From Merdivicinus sp050943495 (GTDB taxonomy: Bacteria; Bacillota; Clostridia; Oscillospirales; Ruminococcaceae), in NCBI GenBank assembly GCA_050943495.1, contig JBMNPH010000024.1, positions 1-17,027 of the forward strand: a stretch of DNA of 17,027 nucleotides, read 5' to 3'. The translations under genes were made by a program, and so were the position numbers. This document shows positions 1 through 7,017 of the stretch, in pieces (the stretch's first letter is position 1; each line of letters opens with the position of its first letter). The notes below the pieces were generated by a model. It searched no databases. It was given only the letters and a program-made list of their open reading frames with translations, and was not told the DNA's origin.

Positions 1-3000
1 GAGCCAGTTCCGTTTTTTCCTTTTTCTGACGGACTGCACCGACTTTTCCTTCAAAGCTCACATCTTCGTATGTGCTCTCCTGTGCATACTCACTCCGGAA
101 CAGAATATCACGGAAGTCCGGACCCGTCACAACAGCGCCGTTTTCCTTTTCCATTCCTTCAACATGCAGGTCATGACGATGGGTTACAACAGCATATCCG
201 TTTCCGCGGCCATCATACCACCGGGTTTTGATCCGTTCTTTTTTATTCTGCGTGGTCAATTCCGCACGGTTTTCCACAAAGGACAGCATATAGATTTCGG
301 GGAATTCATCATTGGCATGGACACTCCAGGAGAACCGGGTTGCATTCCGTGAACCTCCCGTAATGTCAAAGATCGATATATAGTCCTTGCCGGATACCAG
401 TACGCTGCGTTCCTGATATTCCGGATACGCATAAACTGGCGGCTGTTTGTCCGGAGAGAGGGCTGCATACTGGAACACGCCCAGATCATGGAATCCATTC
501 GTCAGGACATTCGGCCCGATATTCTTGAAGCTTCCCTTATACCATACGCCGAAATTACATCCGACATCGCAGTCATTCAAACGACGGTCACCCACGTCCT
601 CCATACCATTGTGGCTGTAGGCTTTTCCGCCCGCATAGTAATAGATATTTCCGTTTCCCCATCCGCCGGAGGTTCCCCAGCGGTAGTTGGGACCTTCATC
701 CACCTGCTGCAGGAAAACGGACATTTCATCCGGAGTATAGACTGCACTGCGGAACATGACGCCCATGCCGGTAAAGGCCTGCGTCCTGTAATCCGGACGG
801 GTACCGCTTTCCAGACGTTCCCGTTCCGAACGGGGCTTGTTTCCGCTGTCATCGAATCTCTCGAAATCATGTGTAAAACCGGGACAGACATACCGGATAT
901 TTTCCGCCAGCAGCGGCGAATACCAATCCAGATGATCCGCCAGCGCAAACAGAGACGACGGCACAGTACGCCGTGCGGAATGTGCCCCCAGAGGCAGGTG
1001 GACACGATGCGGTCCTTCTCCAATTTTAAAGCATCCCCAGAAATGACCATCTTCTTTGAAATATTCTGCTGTTTCCGGCTTCTCTCCCTCAAAAGGCGCG
1101 GTCAGAGAATAAACCAGCCATTTGGCAACCATAGCCGCATACTTATTTGCAACAATATTGGAAAATCCGTGATACTGTTCCAGCATCATGCAGGAATAAA
1201 TGGCATCACTCCAGAAAGCCCAGGTATAGGTTCCGATATTTTCCGCCCAGCGTCCGCCGGTCAGCTGGATTGCATCCAGATCCGGACGCGTCGAAAATCT
1301 GGTCAAAAGGTTATAGGATTTCCGGAAAATCTCTCCCCATCGCTTCACATGCGGATGTTCCGGGAAAAGTGCGGAAATATACGGAATACTCCGCTTTACA
1401 TCCCCATGAAGGTTCGGAGGACCGCCCAACACATGCATGATCGGTGCCAGATCTTCTCCCGCACCTAGATAGGTAACCAGCAGCAGAACCGCTTCCACCC
1501 GTTCCCGCTGCTCTTCCGGCATCGTTTCCCAAAGGCAGTTGTACGCATCAAAGAACAATCCGGATACCCGCCGATATGGTACCGCATGAAAACCGGAGTT
1601 TTCCGTCTGTCCATGTGTGGGCAGTTTCTGCACCAGAATATAGGAAAACAGATATTCCACAAATTCTTGCCAATTGACAAATGCGCAGTTCGGACGGATT
1701 CGGGGCAATCTCCGTTTGTCACGCGGATATTCCAGTACAAAATCCTTAATCCGGTTCAGCGTGATCAATTCATACCGATTCTGCAAAAAAGTGACATAGC
1801 TTGCGCCATGAACTGCTATTCCGGTTCCTCCCGATAAATATTTGCGGTCTATTTCTTTCTTGGGCAGAGTTTCCAGGAAATATTCCCGGTCTTTTTCATG
1901 ACAATATACCGTCACCGCTGTTTTCCGCACGCCGCTTATAATCGGATACTGCCACCACAGCAGGCCGTTCTCATAGAAAAACTTCACCGCGAATCCATTC
2001 CACGAACAATAAATATCATACCGTCCACTGTTCCAAGCTTCTACATCGGTGATAAACGTTCCTGCTGAGATCCCGGTATTCTTGTTCCAGAATGCGGCAT
2101 TGGTTGCGCGTGCTACTGCCGCCTGCGGTTCATAAGAGGAAAGTTTAAAGGGGATTTCGCCGTCCAGATTTCCCCACATGGGAAGGGGATGGTTGGTCGA
2201 CTCCACCAATTCCTGGTCGATTGTCTGCCAGTTGTAGCTCTCATAGCAATGAGCGTCCCCGCTGCACCGAATCATCGCAGGATTGTTTGGGGCATGCCGA
2301 TGGGTCGGGTTCAGACCGTTCCAGTTGAACCGGAAATATACCCCATCATTCTCATCCAAATCCTTGATTTCTTCTTCAAACTCGATGAAGTCCATAGATT
2401 TGATTACCCGCACCACTGCATGATATTCTCCTCCGCGTGAAAAACGGTAGGTCATTTCATATTCGCTGTACAGCGGTCCATCTGCTTTACATTCTGTCTG
2501 CAGATCCAGAAATTCCTTCTTCCCGCAAATCAGTTCCGAACTGCCGTATCGAATTCCTTCAAACTCAAATGCTTCATACGGTCCCGGAACATGATTTCCC
2601 ATTGCCTGGGACAGGGGAAGCTTCACACTGAAGTTTTCTCCCTTCAGCCAGATAGAATTGCCTTCCCGCTGGCTCTTTACGGCTTTCGCAAATGTTTTGC
2701 CTGCCCGTTTTTCCAGCGTAAAGCTGCGCTTCCCGCCGCTCGGCAAATCGGAAAGAAAATGGATCTTTGCAGTCTTTACAGTGCCGTCTTCCGCACGCAC
2801 GACATCCGACAGCTGAAATGCCTGCTCTTCTCCGGTTTCGTCTTCCACCAATGCCAGTTCCTTTTCCGACCAGATTTTCACCGCTGAAAAATCCATCCGG
2901 TACCCCAGCAAGGTCTGCGGCCACCAGAACAATGGATGTCGGATATGATCCGCCAGCACAAACTTGTGCTGGCCAGTAAATCCTATCGTCTCTCCATAAT

Positions 3001-3016
3001 CATGCAGTTTTTTCAT
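1..3016 (-). CDS. Large heparinase II/III-like (polysaccharide lyase-type) protein, 3' end outside window
   Basis: The frame starts at ATG 3016 behind GGAGG (spacer ATTTT) and was followed to the left edge. Every line read in detail is open, giving at least 1005 residues with the C-terminus missing. The layout seen is an N-terminal beta-rich part (about residues 1-420), an alpha-helical middle (about 430-720, including HAVPYRR, VLGGPPNLHGDV and GGRWAENIGTYTWAFW near 586), then a second beta-rich part with many aromatics (from about 745, QQVDEGPNYRWGTSGGWGNG). Sandwich-toroid-sandwich is the arrangement of heparinase II/III and related uronic-acid polysaccharide lyases, and that resemblance is the basis of the call. 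I cannot place it in a CAZy family or name catalytic residues. No signal peptide is visible (it begins MKKLHDYGETIG), so it probably acts in the cytoplasm on imported oligosaccharide. Its DNA looks more GC-rich than that of the other genes here. An unclassified glycoside hydrolase or rhamnogalacturonan-lyase-like enzyme is an alternative. Confidence 0.6.
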   Translation of the reverse strand, partial: MKKLHDYGETIGFTGQHKFVLADHIRHPLFWWPQTLLGYRMDFSAVKIWSEKELALVEDETGEEQAFQLSDVVRAEDGTVKTAKIHFLSDLPSGGKRSFTLEKRAGKTFAKAVKSQREGNSIWLKGENFSVKLPLSQAMGNHVPGPYEAFEFEGIRYGSSELICGKKEFLDLQTECKADGPLYSEYEMTYRFSRGGEYHAVVRVIKSMDFIEFEEEIKDLDENDGVYFRFNWNGLNPTHRHAPNNPAMIRCSGDAHCYESYNWQTIDQELVESTNHPLPMWGNLDGEIPFKLSSYEPQAAVARATNAAFWNKNTGISAGTFITDVEAWNSGRYDIYCSWNGFAVKFFYENGLLWWQYPIISGVRKTAVTVYCHEKDREYFLETLPKKEIDRKYLSGGTGIAVHGASYVTFLQNRYELITLNRIKDFVLEYPRDKRRLPRIRPNCAFVNWQEFVEYLFSYILVQKLPTHGQTENSGFHAVPYRRVSGLFFDAYNCLWETMPEEQRERVEAVLLLVTYLGAGEDLAPIMHVLGGPPNLHGDVKRSIPYISALFPEHPHVKRWGEIFRKSYNLLTRFSTRPDLDAIQLTGGRWAENIGTYTWAFWSDAIYSCMMLEQYHGFSNIVANKYAAMVAKWLVYSLTAPFEGEKPETAEYFKEDGHFWGCFKIGEGPHRVHLPLGAHSARRTVPSSLFALADHLDWYSPLLAENIRYVCPGFTHDFERFDDSGNKPRSERERLESGTRPDYRTQAFTGMGVMFRSAVYTPDEMSVFLQQVDEGPNYRWGTSGGWGNGNIYYYAGGKAYSHNGMEDVGDRRLNDCDVGCNFGVWYKGSFKNIGPNVLTNGFHDLGVFQYAALSPDKQPPVYAYPEYQERSVLVSGKDYISIFDITGGSRNATRFSWSVHANDEFPEIYMLSFVENRAELTTQNKKERIKTRWYDGRGNGYAVVTHRHDLHVEGMEKENGAVVTGPDFRDILFRSEYAQESTYEDVSFEGKVGAVRQKKEKTELA

Positions 3017-3045
3017 AAAATTCCTCCATGTAATTCTACTTACAG

Positions 3046-3071
3046 AAAAGAGGACGATAGCGTCCTCTTTT
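3046..3071 (-). terminator. Perfect 11-bp hairpin in the leader of the large lyase-like gene (terminator or attenuator)
   Basis: The arms AAAAGAGGACG (3046-3056) and CGTCCTCTTTT (3061-3071) pair perfectly around a 4-nt loop. On the minus strand the hairpin ends in TTTTCTGT, so it has intrinsic-terminator form. It lies only 29 nt before the start codon at 3016, which leaves no room for a promoter after it. Transcripts of the downstream gene must therefore pass through it. It may terminate the URO-D transcript with read-through, act as an attenuator, or stabilise the mRNA 5' end. Confidence 0.6.
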
Positions 3072-3150
3072 CCAAGCACTTTATGAGAAGGATTCCCTGT
3101 TATCTTGCCCACATTATCGCATCAGAAAAATGAATCCATTCTTCCTCTAT

Positions 3151-3179
3151 ATATTATCAACGATTTACAAAATAGTAAA
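3151..3179 (-). promoter_or_regulatory. Possible promoter for the large lyase-like gene
   Basis: The minus strand reads TTTACT (3179-3174), a 17-nt spacer, then TAATAT (3156-3151); each hexamer matches the sigma-70 consensus at 4 of 6 positions. It lies in a 267-nt gap between the URO-D gene and the lyase-like gene, upstream of the hairpin at 3046-3071. The rest of the gap (3184-3283) is AT-rich and holds nothing else I can name. In DNA this AT-rich such matches occur by chance, so confidence is low. Confidence 0.3.
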
Positions 3180-3283
3180 GGGAAATTTTTAGAAGTCCGT
3201 GTAAAAAATATTAAATTCTTTATTTTTAACATGATAATCACTTCGACATTTCCCTAAAAAATAAAGATGCTTGCTTTGGCTCA

Positions 3284-4420
3284 TTATTCTCTGTTTTGAT
3301 AATTACGCGCTGTTTCAAACATTATCGTTAAATTTTGAGGATTTACATCCTCCTGAATATTATGAGCCGCCGCAAAAATATACCCTCCCTCTTTGTTCAT
3401 CACTCGAATGGTATTTTCCACGCTTTCCCTCACTTCTTCCGGAGAAGAAAACGGCAATAGTTCCTGTGTATCAATTCCTCCATGAAAAACTATCCGATTC
3501 CCAAAAGTTTCTTTTAAATATTTAGCATTCATATCCTTGGCTTTCGGCTGAATCGGATTGATGATATCCACCCCGCTGTCAATCAAATCATCCAACAATA
3601 AGTTGATACTTCCACAGGAATGATGCAAATAGTAAGCCTGGGTATATTGCCGAGTATATGTAATTCGTTCCTTTAAATATGGCTTTACTTTTTCCCGGAA
3701 CATTGCGGGAGAAATAAACGGTCCGTTTTGTGTTGCGAAATCATCGCCGCTCGAGGTATAGTGTAAGTACGGACCCAATTGGCTATAATATCTCTCTATG
3801 ACCCGCTTCTGATACTCCAATACCCGCTGAAAAAATATATCCACTATCTCCGGCTCTGCAATGATCCGATAGAGGAATTCATCAAATCCAAACATCCAAC
3901 ATCCCAGTTCAAATACCCCATATACCGGATGTTCCCCGCAAATTATATAATCTGTATGCTCATACAAATCCTTTGCACGCTTTGCATACTCCTCAATCAC
4001 CGATTCCGAAATACTTTCCGGATCCGGAAATGCATATGCTTTTACATCTTCCAGAGTAGCCTCTTTCAATGGCGCATTGACTGCTTCCCAATATAATCCC
4101 GTATATTTTCGCTGAATCCCCCACTCGTCCACATATTCATTCTCAGAAATCCAGCGAAAATGAGAATCTTCCGGTGTTAGAATTCCCCCTACCGAACGAG
4201 TATCAATATCAAAATACTTTAAAATCCGTTCATCAAGCTGCGGCGTCTGTCCAAATAATAGCCGATCCTTTTGGGAAACATGGTCAAATCCCAAATAATT
4301 GAGCAAGATCTCCTCACTTTTTCCTTCCATAGTTGAAAGTGGATTCCCGCCCAAATCCAATATGAGTTTTTCCGGCGTTTTATGGTGCATTACATTTTCA
4401 AAATTTTCTCTCCGTGTCAT
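3284..4420 (-). CDS. Uroporphyrinogen decarboxylase (URO-D) family protein
   Basis: This is a 378-residue protein starting MTRRENFENV, ending in TAA. An upstream in-frame extension to 4465 exists, but ATG 4420 has AGGAGG seven nt before it and the usual family start. URO-D-family features seen are TSSGDDFATQNGPFISP (about 222-238), HHSCGSI (266-272), a loop IINPIQPKAKDM, GGIDTQELLP (314-323) and a C-terminal AAHNIQEDVNP (351-361). His267-x-Cys269 matches the HxC metal-binding pair of methylcobamide:CoM methyltransferase relatives (MtaA/MtbA type). The third cysteine those enzymes carry near the C-terminus is not seen; the region has His353-Asn-Ile-Gln instead. True HemE is unlikely because no heme genes are nearby and the context is glycan catabolism. 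Members of this subgroup sit in sugar clusters with unknown function. The gene follows the AraC regulator by 161 nt and may be cotranscribed with it. Confidence 0.85.
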   Translation of the reverse strand: MTRRENFENVMHHKTPEKLILDLGGNPLSTMEGKSEEILLNYLGFDHVSQKDRLLFGQTPQLDERILKYFDIDTRSVGGILTPEDSHFRWISENEYVDEWGIQRKYTGLYWEAVNAPLKEATLEDVKAYAFPDPESISESVIEEYAKRAKDLYEHTDYIICGEHPVYGVFELGCWMFGFDEFLYRIIAEPEIVDIFFQRVLEYQKRVIERYYSQLGPYLHYTSSGDDFATQNGPFISPAMFREKVKPYLKERITYTRQYTQAYYLHHSCGSINLLLDDLIDSGVDIINPIQPKAKDMNAKYLKETFGNRIVFHGGIDTQELLPFSSPEEVRESVENTIRVMNKEGGYIFAAAHNIQEDVNPQNLTIMFETARNYQNRE

Positions 4421-4427
4421 GATGGAT

Positions 4428-4433
4428 CCTCCT
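4428..4433 (-). promoter_or_regulatory. Ribosome binding site fixing the URO-D-family start at 4420
   Basis: The minus strand reads AGGAGG, a 7-nt spacer, then ATG at 4420. This perfect Shine-Dalgarno site rules against the longer in-frame start at 4465. Confidence 0.85.
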
Positions 4434-4473
4434 CTAAATCTTGAATATCTAAAACTGCCAAACACAAATCCGT

Positions 4474-4490
4474 CTTTTCACAGGGAAAAG
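4474..4490 (-). repeat. Small inverted repeat in the AraC/URO-D intergenic region
   Basis: The arms CTTTTC (4474-4479) and GAAAAG (4485-4490) flank a 5-nt loop in the 161-nt gap between the regulator and the URO-D gene. No T-tract follows on the minus strand, so it is not a convincing terminator. It could be an operator-like dyad or chance. I found no convincing promoter in this gap. Confidence 0.25.
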
Positions 4491-4581
4491 CTTGTGCTTC
4501 AGATCACTTTTATCCATAGTGCCATAAATTTTGTTCACAAGGAATGGTGTTGGCTTTTATAGATCATTTTATTAAAATCCA

Positions 4582-6891
4582 TTACATTTTCTTCAGCTTA
4601 AACTCTTTCCGATAATTTCCTGGTGTACAGCCATAAGTTTCTTTAAATTTCCGGATAAAATATGGCACGTTATGAAATCCGGTTTTCATACAAATTGTTT
4701 CAACCGAATCATTGGTTTCACAGAGGAGGATACAAGCCTGTTTCAGACGCAAAATGGTGACATAATCCAAAATACTCTTTCCTGTCTCCATTTTGAAAAT
4801 CCGACTGACATATTGCGGTGCCATTCCTGTCTGTTCACCGATAATGTCCAGTGATATATCCGATGCTAAATGTTCTGTAATATATTTACAGATTGCCTGC
4901 ACCAACACTTGATGCTTCTGCTGTTCTTTATGATCCAAATAATTCCAGAATTCCTGAATGTAATGCTCAAACCATTCCTGAAACTCCAAAATATCCTCCA
5001 TTGCCAAAAATTGCTGATAGAGCAAGGAATTGTCAAAATCCGACTTTTTCCCATAATCTCCGACATATTTGGAAAATGTATGCAGGAGAGACAATAAAAA
5101 ATAATGATACTTGGCTGCTGGATATTGATGGCTGGTACAGATTGTAGTAATTTCCAACAGGACTTTTCGCATCTCTTCAATATCTCGGGTAGGAAGGGCT
5201 TTAGAAAATCGAACTATAATCACATCCATATCGGGAATATCTTGCGAAACCTTACTTTCCATTTCCTCATTCATCAGAGGGAAGGTGGATACATCATAGA
5301 AAAAGTATTCTGCAAGTTGTCTGGCATTTTCCAAAGACTTTTCCAAATTGCCCGGATAAATCTGTTCCGATCCAATTGCAGCAGATATTTTTAAAGAATA
5401 GGCATCCGACAAATATTTCCGAAGCGTCTTACTGCAAATACACAGGAAATCAGCAGCATCAAATGCGGCAAAACAGACAGCAATAAACTGATTTTCGGAT
5501 TCTCTTGCACAAAGAATGTGATGCCGTTCTTCCGAAAGATCCTCCATATAGCGGATAATATTATAGCATAAATACTCACGTTGTTCGATGGAAAGAGTCC
5601 TGAAATTTTTTTCACGTATATTAACCAGGATCACCGCACAAACAGAACAATTTTCCTCTTGAATTTCCGGACGAATCATCTGAATTCTTTCTAGGCAATC
5701 CTTCCATACTCCGCCATGTAAAAGGGTATTGAGAATATCCTGGGTAATGGCAGTTTTATTATTTTGAATCAGCTGATTCATATCAGTAATTTGATTGGAC
5801 AACTGATCGATCGCTGTACTGATGTAATGAAATTCATTTTCATTTACCGGGCCTGTACCATTAAGCAACCGTCTGGTACGCGTAGCAAGTACTCGGATGG
5901 GACTATACAGACGAACCACCAACAAATAAGCCCAAAAAACTCCTAAAAACAAAATCAACAGAGAGATACTCAATACAATAATCTGCGTTTGTATTTGTGT
6001 GCGAAAAAAATAGTTGGTCGGAATAATATTGATTAGCAGACAATTTGGACGTGGAAATAACGCAGAAAACAAGGTGGAATCCTTTTCAGAAAAGGAAGAT
6101 TGATTTTGCTGGTACAGTATTCCTTGATTTAAAACTTCTGAAAGTTCCTCCGGGAACTGCGAATGTGATGGATAAGAAAGAATGGGGGTCGAATCGGTTA
6201 CCAAAAAGACCCGATTCGGCGAATCTGGAAATATGTTTTGAATTGTATCCAATATCGCACTCAGCTTCACACTGACAACAAAGGCACCTTTAAATGTCTG
6301 TTCTTGATAAACCCTTGGATAGGTGAATGCATAATAAATGTAGTCCTGCTCAGACGAAAAAGAATTTTGTATACTGATGGCAGGATCCAAAATCCAGAAA
6401 CCGGAAAATGTATTCGAATAATTGATTTGGGTAAAAAACTGCTTTAGTCCAAAATCATCACTAACAGCAAAGTCTTTAAATCCATACTTTGTTGAAATAC
6501 ACATATTATTATCCGCATAAAAGACATGAATCGCATCAATTAAATCTGGATAAAAATTTGCTTTTTCTGAAATATCCTGATAGATATTTGTAATAGCAGA
6601 ATAATTCCGCACACCCGAATTTTCAAAAAGATGTACGCTTTCTGGTCCGCAAATGTCCTCCTGATAGATGGAATAGGCAATATTCTCAACATTCTGAAAT
6701 ATCCGGCTGTTCAGTGTATCCTGGATTCGTTCCATCATTTTTTCATTATGGGTGACAATTTCCTTCCGAAAGCTATTCGAGAAGAGAAACCCGCTGGTAA
6801 TCCCAATTGCAAACACTAAAATGACCACAATTCCAACATAGGATACCAGCATGTGAGATAAGGTACTTTTTAAAATTCTCGATTTTCTCAT
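4582..6891 (-). CDS. Membrane-anchored AraC-family transcriptional regulator with extracytoplasmic sensor region (YesS-like)
   Basis: This 769-residue protein starts at ATG 6891 behind GAGGGGG. A first membrane segment (about residues 13-38, HMLVSYVGIVVILVFAIG) is followed by about 260 residues of predicted outside region, a second membrane segment (about 303-328, IIVLSISLLILFLGVFWAYL), and a juxtamembrane stretch, VRLYSPIRVLATRTRRLL, like the start of a HAMP linker. A long cytoplasmic part follows. The last ~108 residues hold a two-HTH AraC DNA-binding domain: ISLDIIGEQTGMAPQYVSRIF, then SVETICMKTGFHNVPYFIRKF with the family ending YGCTPGNYRK. This one-component layout and length match Bacillus YesS-type regulators of glycan-uptake clusters. 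It lies next to the importer-GH2 operon, its likely target (inference). It has its own promoter (6938-6966) just beyond the operon terminator. Confidence 0.92.
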   Translation of the reverse strand: MRKSRILKSTLSHMLVSYVGIVVILVFAIGITSGFLFSNSFRKEIVTHNEKMMERIQDTLNSRIFQNVENIAYSIYQEDICGPESVHLFENSGVRNYSAITNIYQDISEKANFYPDLIDAIHVFYADNNMCISTKYGFKDFAVSDDFGLKQFFTQINYSNTFSGFWILDPAISIQNSFSSEQDYIYYAFTYPRVYQEQTFKGAFVVSVKLSAILDTIQNIFPDSPNRVFLVTDSTPILSYPSHSQFPEELSEVLNQGILYQQNQSSFSEKDSTLFSALFPRPNCLLINIIPTNYFFRTQIQTQIIVLSISLLILFLGVFWAYLLVVRLYSPIRVLATRTRRLLNGTGPVNENEFHYISTAIDQLSNQITDMNQLIQNNKTAITQDILNTLLHGGVWKDCLERIQMIRPEIQEENCSVCAVILVNIREKNFRTLSIEQREYLCYNIIRYMEDLSEERHHILCARESENQFIAVCFAAFDAADFLCICSKTLRKYLSDAYSLKISAAIGSEQIYPGNLEKSLENARQLAEYFFYDVSTFPLMNEEMESKVSQDIPDMDVIIVRFSKALPTRDIEEMRKVLLEITTICTSHQYPAAKYHYFLLSLLHTFSKYVGDYGKKSDFDNSLLYQQFLAMEDILEFQEWFEHYIQEFWNYLDHKEQQKHQVLVQAICKYITEHLASDISLDIIGEQTGMAPQYVSRIFKMETGKSILDYVTILRLKQACILLCETNDSVETICMKTGFHNVPYFIRKFKETYGCTPGNYRKEFKLKKM

Positions 6892-6937
6892 GATTTCCCC
6901 CTCAAAGTGCTCATAATTACCAAATGGCCTTTCCTAT

Positions 6938-6966
6938 ATTATAAACAAATGCCCCATATTTGTAAA
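6938..6966 (-). promoter_or_regulatory. Promoter of the AraC-family regulator gene
   Basis: The minus strand reads TTTACA (6966-6961), exactly 17 nt, then TATAAT (6943-6938): 5/6 and 6/6 matches to sigma-70 hexamers at ideal spacing. The -35 starts 9 nt beyond the terminator that closes the preceding operon, so the regulator can be expressed independently. The leader to ATG 6891 is about 40 nt. Confidence 0.7.
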
Positions 6967-6975
6967 GTTTTTCAG

Positions 6976-7013
6976 AAAAGCCAGCGTTGCTTTTTACAGT
7001 AGCGCTGGCTTTT
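6976..7013 (-). terminator. Intrinsic terminator after the GH2 gene
   Basis: The arms AAAAGCCAGCG (6976-6986) and CGCTGGCTTTT (7003-7013) pair perfectly over 11 bp with a 16-nt loop. The structure begins 5 nt past the GH2 stop codon. T residues flank it on both strands, so it could work in either direction, but no converging gene is present. Confidence 0.85.
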
Positions 7014-7017
7014 TTCA

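Noticed and set aside
577..1092. Minus-strand frame of 171 codons in another phase
   Set aside because: It overlaps the lyase-like gene out of frame; the main frame is open throughout and has the ribosome binding site and coherent domain sequence.
488..1468. Plus-strand open frame of 326 codons
   Set aside because: It lies opposite the continuous minus-strand frame of the lyase-like protein, has no recognisable domain and reads as a low-complexity shadow.
3250..3283. Terminator directly after the URO-D gene
   Set aside because: Only a 4-bp AAAG/CTTT pairing before a T-rich stretch was found, too weak to call.
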